Shown: positions 52,507-61,408 of the stretch, piece after piece
Position numbering within the stretch: the first letter of the stretch is position 1
Layout: each line of letters starts with the position of its first letter
Assembly (NCBI RefSeq): GCF_001661595.2
Contig: NZ_LYPF02000002.1
Span: 186,001-250,000, forward strand
Direction: 5' to 3'
Length of the DNA: 64,000 bases
Source: Crocinitomix algicola
GTDB taxonomy: Bacteria > Bacteroidota > Bacteroidia > Flavobacteriales_D > Crocinitomicaceae
Made by a program: the position numbers and the translations under genes
The notes under the pieces: model-generated
What the model saw: only the letters and a program-made list of their open reading frames with translations
The model's database searches: none
What the model was told of the DNA's origin: nothing

Positions 52507-53718
52507 ATGAACTATCTTATTAAACGTATTTTATCATTATGCATTGCAATTATTACGGTGTTTACCCTAAGTGCTCAAGACTCTCGCGATTCAAAAAAAA
52601 TAAAAAAATGCTGGAAAGTCTATCATAAAAAAGGGGTGAATGCAGGATTAACAAGATTAAAGGATTACATGGCCACTCAAATCAAAAATACCCCTTACGC
52701 TCATGAATCTTTAATTGTAATGGAATACGAGAAGTATTTAAAAATAAAAGAGGCCGGTTTAGAAGGATATGTAAATAATAAGAAAGCGGGTAAGCTTGAT
52801 ATAAATGCCATTCTTAAGGGGAATGAACAAGAAAGCGATTTAATAGCGGCTTGCCGTCGTGGAACAATTGAGGCCACATCACCTACAGGAGATAGAATAA
52901 TTCATAGTTTATTGGTTCATGAAGATCCTGATACTTTAATCTCAGAAAAAGCAAAATTGTATTTCGAAGAGGGAAAAACTTTTTTTGAGAAGCAGGACTA
53001 TGAGTTGGCAAAAATGAACTTTATAAAAGCTTTACAAGAAGATAGTAACTATTATAAACCATTGTTATATTTAGGTGAATCTATGGCCTTTGAAGATAAC
53101 GCTGATAGTGCATTTGTTTATTATCAACTTGCAAGAAAGTTAAAACCTAATATGTTAGAGCCAAGGATTTATATTATAAATTATTTAACAGAGAAAGGTT
53201 TGTATTATCGCGCAAAAAAGGAAAGCCTAGAAGCCCTGACAATATATCCAGGTTTCAACATGAAATATAAATTAAATGGAATTTTGGATGTTGAAAATAA
53301 ATACATGAATGAGCGCCGAATTACACGAACTTTTTACTCAAATAGTGTGACAAGAGAACCGCAGAATGATTTATCTAACATGCAGATTTGGAGAGATTAC
53401 CGTCTTGCTCGTGAAATGGCTGTTTCTTATTGTTCGAAAGACGGAATCATATCCGACAATGAAAAGATTGAAGACCATTACCTAGAAGTTTATTCCTATC
53501 GCTATATGTTGAATAAAAATCAGCACGATTTACCTGAATTTTTGCACTTTGCGGATAAAATGAAAGAGGAAGGTTTCCTTGAGCCGTACGTTTTTATAAG
53601 TCAATTTCATTTTGATCTTTATCCACAATTTAAGCATTATATGTCAATTGAAGAAAATAGAAATAAGGCAATTGAATACATTGAGAAGTACGTAATTACT
53701 CCAAAACCAAGTTATTAA
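52507..53718 (+). CDS. Secreted tetratricopeptide repeat protein
   Basis: 403 residues, signal peptide ending at LSAQD. A basic N-terminal part (CWKVYHKKGVNAGLTRLKDYM) is followed by canonical TPRs (AKLYFEEGKTFFEKQDYELAKMNFIKALQEDSNYYKPLLYLGESM) and a less regular C-terminal half. Possibly a periplasmic scaffold. It follows the aminotransferase gene by 21 bases and is probably in the same transcript. Confidence 0.75.
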   Translation: MNYLIKRILSLCIAIITVFTLSAQDSRDSKKIKKCWKVYHKKGVNAGLTRLKDYMATQIKNTPYAHESLIVMEYEKYLKIKEAGLEGYVNNKKAGKLDINAILKGNEQESDLIAACRRGTIEATSPTGDRIIHSLLVHEDPDTLISEKAKLYFEEGKTFFEKQDYELAKMNFIKALQEDSNYYKPLLYLGESMAFEDNADSAFVYYQLARKLKPNMLEPRIYIINYLTEKGLYYRAKKESLEALTIYPGFNMKYKLNGILDVENKYMNERRITRTFYSNSVTREPQNDLSNMQIWRDYRLAREMAVSYCSKDGIISDNEKIEDHYLEVYSYRYMLNKNQHDLPEFLHFADKMKEEGFLEPYVFISQFHFDLYPQFKHYMSIEENRNKAIEYIEKYVITPKPSY

Positions 53719-54290
53719 TTTAATGTAGGATTTTTTGGAAAATGGGCAAATGCTTTGTATTTACCACCTTGTCTGGCCATGTAATCAGACCAAAGACGAT
53801 TGTTAGAGGTGTCCATTATTTCACCAATATCATGGATGTCAGCAACTAACCACGCATTATGCTTTAATTCACTTTCCAATTGTTTTTCAACCCATCCTGA
53901 ATATCCTAAAAAGAACCTAACATCTTTTTCTTGAATTGCATCAACACGAATTAGGTTTAATAATGTTTCAAAATCTCCTCCAGCATAAAGACCAGGAAAA
54001 ACTTCTACACTTTCAGGTAACTGATCTCCTAAAGTATGGATATAGTAAAGGTTTTTAGAACTAACTGGACCACCTTGACCAATCTTCGTTTCAAATTCTG
54101 GCAATCCTTCAAAGTCGGTCAATTGCACATCAACATAATTGTTTAAAACAAAACCAAAAGACCCATCTTGATTATGTTCACAAAGTAAAACAACAGAACG
54201 GTGGAAATACGAACTTTCTTCAAAAGGTTCAGTTATTAATAGTCTTCCTTTTTTAGGTTCAAGTTTGTTGTATACGTTTAAATCAATCAT
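53715..54290 (-). CDS. YqgE/AlgH family protein (UPF0301)
   Basis: Recognised by KKGRLLITEPFEESSYFHRSVVLLCEHNQDGSFGFVLN at the N-terminus and by GGPVSSKNLYYIHT, YAGGDFETLLNLI and RFFLGYSGWVEKQLESEL. At 191 residues it is a single conserved fold whose biochemical role is not settled. Overlaps the convergent TPR gene by 4 bases. A -7 element TATATTTG at 54303-54296 ends 5 nt before the ATG. Confidence 0.95.
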   Translation of the reverse strand: MIDLNVYNKLEPKKGRLLITEPFEESSYFHRSVVLLCEHNQDGSFGFVLNNYVDVQLTDFEGLPEFETKIGQGGPVSSKNLYYIHTLGDQLPESVEVFPGLYAGGDFETLLNLIRVDAIQEKDVRFFLGYSGWVEKQLESELKHNAWLVADIHDIGEIMDTSNNRLWSDYMARQGGKYKAFAHFPKNPTLN

Positions 54291-54295
54291 TATTG

Positions 54296-54303
54296 CAAAT
54301 ATA
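54296..54303 (-). promoter_or_regulatory. -7 element abutting the yqgE ATG
   Basis: TATATTTG (54303-54296, minus strand) is exact consensus, 5 nt before ATG 54290. Leaderless transcription is predicted. Confidence 0.5.
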
Positions 54304-54377
54304 AGACGAAGAAATCAGAAAAAAAGTGAGCCACGACAGTTTAAATGCTCTATTTTTTTTAGACCTTTGTTAGTACC

Positions 54378-54824
54378 ATGTCTAAACTTGATATAAAAAA
54401 TAAAAAAGTAAGGTTTGAGTTCGAACTTATCGATGACTTTACAGCGGGTATAGTTTTAACAGGAACAGAAATGAAATCCATTAGAAATGGAAAGGCAAGT
54501 ATAATGGAGTCATTTTGTGTTGTTCGTGACGGTGAATTGTATATTCGAAATATGTATATTCAAGAATATGAAAATGGGAGCTATTATAATCACGAACCTC
54601 GACGAGATCGTAAGCTATTGGTAAATAAAATTGAGATCAAGAAGATTGAACGCAAACTTCGGGATAAAGGACTTACTATTGTTGCCTCTAAATTATTTAT
54701 TAATGAAAAAAATCTTGCCAAACTTAGGATTCATATTGCCAAGGGTAAAAAACTACATGATAAGCGTAGCGATTTAAAAGAAAAGGATACAAAGAGAGAG
54801 ATGGCGCGAGCTATGAAATACTAA
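54378..54824 (+). CDS. smpB: SsrA-binding protein SmpB
   Basis: Binds tmRNA and brings it to stalled ribosomes for trans-translation. FELIDDFTAGIVLTGTEMKSIRNGKASI is the SmpB beta-barrel signature; HEPRRDRKLLVNKIEIKKIERKLRDKGLTIVASKLF follows, then the C-terminal basic tail KGKKLHDKRSDLKEKDTKREMARAMKY. 148 residues. The tmRNA gene itself is not in the window. Confidence 0.97.
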   Translation: MSKLDIKNKKVRFEFELIDDFTAGIVLTGTEMKSIRNGKASIMESFCVVRDGELYIRNMYIQEYENGSYYNHEPRRDRKLLVNKIEIKKIERKLRDKGLTIVASKLFINEKNLAKLRIHIAKGKKLHDKRSDLKEKDTKREMARAMKY

Positions 54825-54829
54825 CAGTT

Positions 54830-55957
54830 TTAGTTGGTTCCCACGTTTACTATTTCTTCCCAAATTATTTTCGCTGAATTATCCCATGAAAATTTTTTTT
54901 GTTGTTCTTGACCCTTTTCAATGAGTTCCTTTCTTAAGTTGTCATCCGAGTCTAAGGCCTGCATTCCTTTGGTAATTGCTTCAATTGAGTAAGGGTCAAC
55001 ACACAAACCTGCATTTCCTGCAACTTCTGGCAATGATGTTTTATTACTTGTTAAAATAGGCACATTTGCGCGCATTGCTTCAACCAATGGAATGCCAAAT
55101 CCTTCAAAATAAGAAACTAGTGTTAGGGCCTTTGCCGCGCCAACAATTTGGGTCAATTCATCTAATTTGACATGTCCAGAAAATAGAACCGCATCGCTAT
55201 AATTTGATTGTTTTAAAATTAATTCGTAACTCGCGTTTTTCCATAAGGATTCTCCAACAATTAACAGTTTGGTTTCGGATCCGGTTTGTTCTTTAAACTT
55301 AAAAAAACCATGTAACATTCGCTCTATATTTTTTCTGGCGTGTAGTGCACCGACATAAACAAAATAAGGTTTTCCATCTGTGTACTTTTTCCTAATGTTA
55401 GTCTGTTCGATTTGCGGAAGTGGGGTGAATTTATCACTTGCGCCGTTATGCGCAACAACTACTTTATTAGAATCAATATTGTAAGTTGAACAGATGTCCT
55501 GCTTAGAATATTCCGATACTGTTATAATTTTTTTTGCTTTATTGGCGAATTTTGGAAAGTATTTTCTCAAATATCTTAATGCTGATTTTGGCAAATCTTC
55601 AGGATGGTGTTCGAAATTTAGGTCATGGATGACACCAATTTGAGGGACTTCTGTTTTTAAAGATAAATAGCCATCAGGAGAAAAAAACAGGTCTACTTTG
55701 TATTTTTTTAATGCTTTGGTGATAGAATAATCGAACCAGATTTTAAATAGAACTGGATGTCGTGCTTGTGGATACAAAACAACTGGTTTCACATTATCGG
55801 CAAAAATAAATTTCTTATCGAATGAACGGTCAAAGAAAAAGATAAAATCATGTTCGGGATGAGCTTCAACAATTCGCTTTACGATTTCATAAGTAAACCA
55901 ACCAAAGCCTTCCATTTTATGCTTTAGTAAAAATCGTGTATTGATGGCTATTCTCAT
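54830..55957 (-). CDS. GT4-type glycosyltransferase (GT-B fold)
   Basis: 375 residues. N-terminal Rossmann part (INTRFLLKHKMEGFGWFTYEIVKRI; DLFFSPDGYLSL; GVIHDLNFEHHPEDLPK), and C-terminal nucleotide-sugar binding with HARKNIERMLHGF and the E-x7-E type motif YFEGFGIPLVEAM. Most similar in style to mannosyltransferases of glycan assembly. It probably adds a hexose to a surface glycan. Stands alone, divergent from an FkbM methyltransferase, which may modify a related glycan. Confidence 0.92.
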   Translation of the reverse strand: MRIAINTRFLLKHKMEGFGWFTYEIVKRIVEAHPEHDFIFFFDRSFDKKFIFADNVKPVVLYPQARHPVLFKIWFDYSITKALKKYKVDLFFSPDGYLSLKTEVPQIGVIHDLNFEHHPEDLPKSALRYLRKYFPKFANKAKKIITVSEYSKQDICSTYNIDSNKVVVAHNGASDKFTPLPQIEQTNIRKKYTDGKPYFVYVGALHARKNIERMLHGFFKFKEQTGSETKLLIVGESLWKNASYELILKQSNYSDAVLFSGHVKLDELTQIVGAAKALTLVSYFEGFGIPLVEAMRANVPILTSNKTSLPEVAGNAGLCVDPYSIEAITKGMQALDSDDNLRKELIEKGQEQQKKFSWDNSAKIIWEEIVNVGTN

Positions 55958-55991
55958 GACAGCGAATTTATGGGTTTCTTTAATTTTATCC

Positions 55992-55999
55992 TATTTTTG
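55992..55999 (+). promoter_or_regulatory. -7 element close to the FkbM gene start
   Basis: TATTTTTG at 55992-55999, exact consensus, 8 nt before ATG 56008. Predicts a leader of only a few nucleotides. Confidence 0.45.
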
Positions 56000-56007
56000 T
56001 ACCGCCT

Positions 56008-56727
56008 ATGAAGAATTTTATAAAATTAGTATTGCAAAAGCTTTTAGGGTATGAGCGGTATTTGAGAGTTTTTTCAAACTACAAAATCAAAACGCTTAAG
56101 TCAGATGAAAAAGAAAAAGACTTTTTTGCTTTTGTAAATTCAATTTCTAAAGAAGGTATTATTTTAGATGTTGGAGCCAATATAGGAATTATGACCTATC
56201 ATTTATCCAAAAGTTTTCCTAATCGCAAGGTGATAGGAATCGAACCAATGCCTAATAACTTTAAAGTTCTTCAAGATCTCGTGCTTCAAAAAAAACTTAA
56301 TAATGTTGAACTTTATCAAAATGCCGTTGGTGAAGGTGAATCAACCATTGAAATGATCTTGCCCATGGATGGTAAAGTGAAAATGCAAGGGTTAGCCCAT
56401 GTAGTTCATGATACAATAAAAGAATGGAACGAAGGAGAGACATTTACTGTTCAATGCTTGACTTTAGATGATATCGTTGCTGGAGAAACCGTAGCGGGTA
56501 TAAAGATGGATATTGAGAATTTTGAATATTTTGCCTTAAAAGGAGCCCGTCATATTTTGACCACACATAAACCGATTGTTTACTTAGAGTTATGGGAGAA
56601 TGAGAATAGGGATAATTGTTTTGAGCTACTTCGCACTTTAGGTTATCATGCTTATGTGTTAGTGGATGGAAAGCTAAATCCTTATGACCCAGCATCGCAT
56701 AAAAAGCAAAATTTTATTTTCAAATAA
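56008..56727 (+). CDS. FkbM family SAM-dependent methyltransferase
   Basis: 239 residues with the SAM-binding motif EGIILDVGANIGIMTYHLSKSF, acidic end of strand 2 (VIGIEPMPNNF), and FkbM-specific LDDIVAG...GIKMDIENFEYFALKGARHIL. Members O-methylate sugars or polyketides. Location next to a divergent glycosyltransferase suggests modification of an exported glycan. Abuts the helicase gene without intergenic sequence. Confidence 0.9.
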   Translation: MKNFIKLVLQKLLGYERYLRVFSNYKIKTLKSDEKEKDFFAFVNSISKEGIILDVGANIGIMTYHLSKSFPNRKVIGIEPMPNNFKVLQDLVLQKKLNNVELYQNAVGEGESTIEMILPMDGKVKMQGLAHVVHDTIKEWNEGETFTVQCLTLDDIVAGETVAGIKMDIENFEYFALKGARHILTTHKPIVYLELWENENRDNCFELLRTLGYHAYVLVDGKLNPYDPASHKKQNFIFK

Positions 56728-58071
56728 TTATCTTTTTTTCTTTCCTCGTGGTTTTTGTCCTCTCGTCTTCGGCTTCTTGTATTTTGCTTTTATTTTTTCC
56801 CGGTAAGATCCTCCTTTATTAACTTTTTGATTTTTGAGTTTTTTCTCAGTTTTCACCTGTTTAACCCCTTTTCTACTTGGTTCAGGTAAGTAATTTTTAT
56901 CCGCCAAATTAGGCTGCTCTTCAGGTGTGAAAATGTCTGAAATTTCAACATCATTCGGAATTGACATTACATCAATTTTGAAATTCATGAGCGACTCAAT
57001 TTCTTCGAGATAGCAAGTTTCAGCTTCATTTACGAAAGTAATCGCATTTCCTTTTGCTTCAGCTCTACCTGTTCGACCAATTCTATGGAGGTAATTTTCT
57101 GGATAATCTGGGGTGTCAAAATTGATGACATGACTGATTCCTTCAAAATCTATCCCACGTGCAATGATGTCAGTGGCGATGAGTATCCTTAAACGACCGT
57201 CTTGGAATCGTTCAATTGAACGTAATCTATAGTTTTGCGATTTATTAGAATGGATAACGCCAATTTCTCCTTCAAATTGTTCTGTAAGTTGCTCTTCAAG
57301 TCTATCGACTAGTCTTTTACTTTCGGCAAAAACCAACACTTTTTCAAAGCTTTCGCCTGTTTTAAGTAAGTGCTCAAGTAGGTTTACTTTTGTGAAAAAA
57401 TTCGGAACTTTAAATACAGTTTGATGAATATTATCTAAAGGCGTTCCTTCAGGTACAACAGTAAATCGTTCGGGTTGATTAAAGAATGCATCAATAAGTT
57501 CGTTGACATCAGCGGTCATTGTTGCTGAAAAGAGTAAATTCTGACGTTTTTCAGGAAGTATATCCAATAAGTTTGTTAGCTGCACGCGAAAGCCTAAATT
57601 GAGCATTTCATCCACTTCGTCGATTACTAATTTTTGGATGTTTTTTAATCGTAATACACCCGATAATGCCAAATCTAAAAGCCTTCCGGGTGTGGCAACT
57701 AAAATATCACTCCCATCATATACGTTCTGTTTTTGCGTATTAATGTTAGTTCCACCATAAACACCTTTAATGCGAACGCTCATGTAGGTTGTGAGTTTTT
57801 CAAATTCTCCAACAACCTGGACTACAAGTTCTCGAGTTGGAACGAGGACTAAAATACGAGGATGCTTTTGTTCGGAATATTTTAAATGTCTCAACAAAGG
57901 CAAAGCATAGGCAAATGTTTTTCCTGTTCCAGTTTGAGCTATCCCTACTACATCTCTGCCAGAAAGAATAGTGTTATAAGCCATTTCCTGGATAGGAGTA
58001 GGTGTGTCAAAACCTAAATCGGTTAAGGCATTATTAAGAGGTTTTCCTATGTTTAAATCTGTAAAAGTCAC
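56728..58071 (-). CDS. DEAD-box-family RNA helicase with DEVD motif II
   Basis: 447 residues. Q motif FDTPTPIQEMAYNTIL, motif I AQTGTGKT, Ia VPTRELV, TPGRL, II VIDEVDEML (Val in place of the Ala of DEAD), III SATMT, and VI HRIGRTGRA. RNA-dependent ATPase of the RhlE/CshA-like group. The C-terminal tail is lysine-rich and low-complexity (KKPKTRGQKPRGKKKR), a common RNA-binding extension. Probably acts in ribosome assembly or mRNA turnover, especially at low temperature. Confidence 0.93.
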   Translation of the reverse strand: MTFTDLNIGKPLNNALTDLGFDTPTPIQEMAYNTILSGRDVVGIAQTGTGKTFAYALPLLRHLKYSEQKHPRILVLVPTRELVVQVVGEFEKLTTYMSVRIKGVYGGTNINTQKQNVYDGSDILVATPGRLLDLALSGVLRLKNIQKLVIDEVDEMLNLGFRVQLTNLLDILPEKRQNLLFSATMTADVNELIDAFFNQPERFTVVPEGTPLDNIHQTVFKVPNFFTKVNLLEHLLKTGESFEKVLVFAESKRLVDRLEEQLTEQFEGEIGVIHSNKSQNYRLRSIERFQDGRLRILIATDIIARGIDFEGISHVINFDTPDYPENYLHRIGRTGRAEAKGNAITFVNEAETCYLEEIESLMNFKIDVMSIPNDVEISDIFTPEEQPNLADKNYLPEPSRKGVKQVKTEKKLKNQKVNKGGSYREKIKAKYKKPKTRGQKPRGKKKR

Positions 58072-58187
58072 AATCCATTAATTTTTTGTAAAGTTAGCTT
58101 AATTAAATTTAGAAATTTGATTCGTCTTCGAATTAAGCCAAATTCGGGTTCATTTTTTAATTCAATCAACCCCTTTCTACAAACTCA

Positions 58188-58718
58188 TTAAAGAACCTCT
58201 TCGTCCGTTTCAATTTTTCGACTTCCTTTTTTTAAATTCACGCCAGAACTGAGGTCTATAATCGAAATTATTACTAAGCCTATAAGACTGAGTAAACAGA
58301 TATAATAACCAAAAGAAACGATTTCAAAAAATCCTTTTCCTTCCATCTGAATTATAGCCAATGTAGTTATTGTAAGTAACACAAATAAGCTTGGTATAGA
58401 AAGCCATAATCGCATTTTCTTTTTATTCAAGTATTCTAAAAATAAAGCAACGCTTAAAAGCATAGGGATGACGATCAAAAAAATTAAATAGGCAAGAGAG
58501 CCGTCGTAGGATCCTCCTAAATCATTTAACTGGTCTAGGTTAGTACTAGCTTGAGTCAATCTAAAACCACTCACTGAATAATTGAAAAAAAGTAAGTTAA
58601 TACTGACCCAAGGAAGCAGAAAACTTACAATTCCAACTGCGGCTAAGGCCATATAAGTCTTACTATTGCTGGTTCTCAATGTCTTTTTTTCACTATTTGA
58701 TTTTTCTGTGGCATTCAT
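58188..58718 (-). CDS. Four-helix membrane protein, unknown function
   Basis: 176 residues, helices near 22-45, 75-97, 104-122 and 128-150, with charged ends (N-terminal EKSNSEKK; C-terminal KKGSRKIETDEE). The first helix ends in LLPWVSINLLFFNYSVSGF, reminiscent of the protein at 26474 (FLPWAKVSMFGMSISVKG), so a shared ancestry is possible but weak. Single gene. Confidence 0.6.
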   Translation of the reverse strand: MNATEKSNSEKKTLRTSNSKTYMALAAVGIVSFLLPWVSINLLFFNYSVSGFRLTQASTNLDQLNDLGGSYDGSLAYLIFLIVIPMLLSVALFLEYLNKKKMRLWLSIPSLFVLLTITTLAIIQMEGKGFFEIVSFGYYICLLSLIGLVIISIIDLSSGVNLKKGSRKIETDEEVL

Positions 58719-58814
58719 ATAAAACTCATAAATGAGCTACAAATATAAAATAATGAATTAAAGCTAATACAATTCTATTTTTTATTAGAGAACTTATATT
58801 GTTGATAACGAGAA

Positions 58815-58857
58815 GTAAAAAATGGCAAAGCCATCGAATTAATCGATGGCTTTTGCC
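58815..58857 (-). terminator. lon terminator overlapping the end of the coding region
   Basis: Minus strand: GGCAAAAGCCATCGA (58857-58843) pairs with TCGATGGCTTTGCC (58837-58824), with one extra base in the first arm, around a 5-nt loop that holds the lon stop codon TAA (58841-58839). A TTTTTT run follows (58822-58817). Confidence 0.88.
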
Positions 58858-61286
58858 TTAGCTACTTTTTCTTTCAATAAAGCTATTTTAATGACTTCGT
58901 CCATCGTTTTAACGTAGTGAAAGGTAAGTCCTTTTAAATAATCTTGATTGATATCTAGAACGTCTTTTTCATTTTTCTCAGACAAAATAATTTCTTTAAT
59001 ATTGGCTCTTCTAGCTGCTAGTATTTTTTCTTTAATTCCACCAACCGGTAACACAGCTCCCCGCAATGTGATTTCACCAGTCATTGCGATGTATTTTTTT
59101 ACCTTTCGTTGCGTAAAGGCAGAAGCGATAGAGGTTAGCATGGTGATACCAGCGGAAGGTCCATCTTTTGGAGTTGCTCCTTCTGGTACGTGGACATGTA
59201 CATCCCATTTATCAAATACTGAAGAATCAATGTTAAACTCCTCTGAGTTGGCTTTTAAATATTGATGAGCCAATACAGCAGATTCTTTCATTACATCGCC
59301 CAAGTTTCCAGTCAAAGTTAATTTACCTTTTCCTTTCGAAAGACTTGTTTCAATGTACAAAATGTCTCCACCAACTTGTGTCCAAGCAAGACCGGTTACG
59401 ACGCCTGCAAAGTCATTACCAAAGTATTTATCCTTTCCATGTGATGGGCCAAGAATTTTTAATAGGTCATCGCTAGAAACTTTAACATTATACTTTTCCT
59501 CCATTGCAATTTGTTTCGCTCTATTTCGAACGATTGATGCAATCTTTTTTTCTAATCCTCTTACTCCTGATTCACTGGTATACTGTTCAATAAGGCTTTC
59601 CACTAACTTTGCCGAAAATGAAATTTCTTTTTTTGATATTCCATGTGCTTCTAATTGTTTAGGGATCAAATGACGCTTTGCAATTTCTTTCTTTTCTTCA
59701 ACGGTGTACCCATTCACTTCAATCATTTCCATTCGATCTCGCAAAGGTCCTTGTATAGAAGAAATATTATTTGCAGTGGCAATAAACAAAACATTGGATA
59801 GGTCATAATCCAATTCGACAAAATTATCATTAAAGTTGGCGTTTTGTTCTGGATCTAATACTTCAAGTAGAGCAGAGGAAGGGTCTCCCTGATGGCCTCT
59901 TCCTACTTTATCGATTTCGTCTAATACAAAAACAGGGTTAGAAGTCTTAGCCTTTTTCAAATTTTGGAGCACACGACCAGGCATAGCTCCAATATATGTT
60001 CTTCTGTGTCCTCTAATTTCCGCTTCATCGTGCACACCACCAAGAGACATACGAACATATTTTCTTCCAAGCGCCTCTGCAATAGATTTACCTAGAGATG
60101 TTTTACCTACCCCGGGAGGTCCATATAAACATAGAATCGGAGATTTCATGTCTTTTTTTAACTTTAGCACGGCTAAATGTTCCAATATTCTATTTTTTAC
60201 CTTTTCCAATCCAAAGTGATCCCTATCAAGAATTTTTTTCGCTCTTTTTAAGTTGAAATTGTCTTTTGAAACTTCGTTCCAAGGTAATTCAAGAATCAAA
60301 TCAATATAATTCATTTGAACTGAAAACTCGGCACTTTGAGGATTCATTCGGCTCAATTTATTCAATTCTTTCTCAAAAGATTTTTGGACCTGTTTAGGCC
60401 ATTTTTTGTTCGTCGCCCTTTTTTCGAAATTTTTTAATTCGGTATCAACAGGGTTTTCACCGAGTTCATCCTGAATGGTTCTTATTTGCTGATTTAGAAA
60501 GTACTCTCTTTGCTGACGATCCATATCCATTTTCACCTTGGTTTGGATCTCGTTTTTCATATTGAGCATTTGAATCTCAACAGAAAGTTGTTTGATTACC
60601 TTCTCAATTCTCGCTGGAATTGAGTCAATCTCAAGTAGTTTTTGTTTTTTCTCAACTTCACTATTAAGATTTGATGCTATGAAATTCACCAAAAATGTTG
60701 GGCTTTCGATATTTTTAATCGCAAAAGTTGCCTCAGACGGAATGTTTGGAGATTCTTTAATTATCCGCATTGCCATTTCCTTCATAGAATCAACCAGCGC
60801 CTTGTTTTTATCATCGGTCATATCAAGCTTCATTTCTTGTAAAGCTTGAACAGTCGCTCTAAAATAAGGTTGTTCTTCTATAAATTCAACAACTTCAAAT
60901 CTTCTCTTTCCCTGAATAATAACAGTTGTACTTCCGTCAGGCATCTTAAGACGTTTTAAGATCCTAGCAACTGTTCCAACCCTATTTAGGTCTTCAGCAA
61001 ATGGGTCTTCAACATTCGTTTTCTTTTGGGCAATCACCCCAATAATTTTGTTACCACGATACGCTTCTTCGATTAAGCTTATCGATTTATCCCTTCCTAT
61101 TGTTATAGGTATGACAACACCCGGAAATAAAACATTATTTCTTAGCGGCAGAATTGGTAGCGCTTCAGGCACGCTTTCGTTATTTAAAATATCCTCTTCT
61201 TCTTCTGAGATTAAGGGAATAAACTCAGGTTCTTGGTCAAGTATATTTGATAAGGCAAAAAAATCACCTTTATTAGATTCAGACAT
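58839..61286 (-). CDS. lon: ATP-dependent protease Lon
   Basis: 815 residues. N-terminal LON substrate domain (LPILPLRNNVLFPGVVIPITIGR), AAA+ module with Walker A LYGPPGVGKTSLGKSIAEAL and Walker B FVLDEIDKVG, and the C-terminal Ser-Lys protease domain with GATPKDGPSAGITM (nucleophile Ser) and GGIKEKILAARRA (Lys). Degrades misfolded and regulatory proteins in the cytosol. Single gene; the terminator hairpin starts within its last codons. Confidence 0.98.
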   Translation of the reverse strand: MSESNKGDFFALSNILDQEPEFIPLISEEEEDILNNESVPEALPILPLRNNVLFPGVVIPITIGRDKSISLIEEAYRGNKIIGVIAQKKTNVEDPFAEDLNRVGTVARILKRLKMPDGSTTVIIQGKRRFEVVEFIEEQPYFRATVQALQEMKLDMTDDKNKALVDSMKEMAMRIIKESPNIPSEATFAIKNIESPTFLVNFIASNLNSEVEKKQKLLEIDSIPARIEKVIKQLSVEIQMLNMKNEIQTKVKMDMDRQQREYFLNQQIRTIQDELGENPVDTELKNFEKRATNKKWPKQVQKSFEKELNKLSRMNPQSAEFSVQMNYIDLILELPWNEVSKDNFNLKRAKKILDRDHFGLEKVKNRILEHLAVLKLKKDMKSPILCLYGPPGVGKTSLGKSIAEALGRKYVRMSLGGVHDEAEIRGHRRTYIGAMPGRVLQNLKKAKTSNPVFVLDEIDKVGRGHQGDPSSALLEVLDPEQNANFNDNFVELDYDLSNVLFIATANNISSIQGPLRDRMEMIEVNGYTVEEKKEIAKRHLIPKQLEAHGISKKEISFSAKLVESLIEQYTSESGVRGLEKKIASIVRNRAKQIAMEEKYNVKVSSDDLLKILGPSHGKDKYFGNDFAGVVTGLAWTQVGGDILYIETSLSKGKGKLTLTGNLGDVMKESAVLAHQYLKANSEEFNIDSSVFDKWDVHVHVPEGATPKDGPSAGITMLTSIASAFTQRKVKKYIAMTGEITLRGAVLPVGGIKEKILAARRANIKEIILSEKNEKDVLDINQDYLKGLTFHYVKTMDEVIKIALLKEKVAKAKAID

Positions 61287-61408
61287 AAATTCAGTTTTTT
61301 TGTCAAATTGTCATTTTGGCTACAATATCCCTATTTTTCTCTGCCAGTTTTCGGCAAATATTAGAGGTTATGTAGGTTTTTATCATTTCCCTTGATAAGG
61401 TTCAATCA

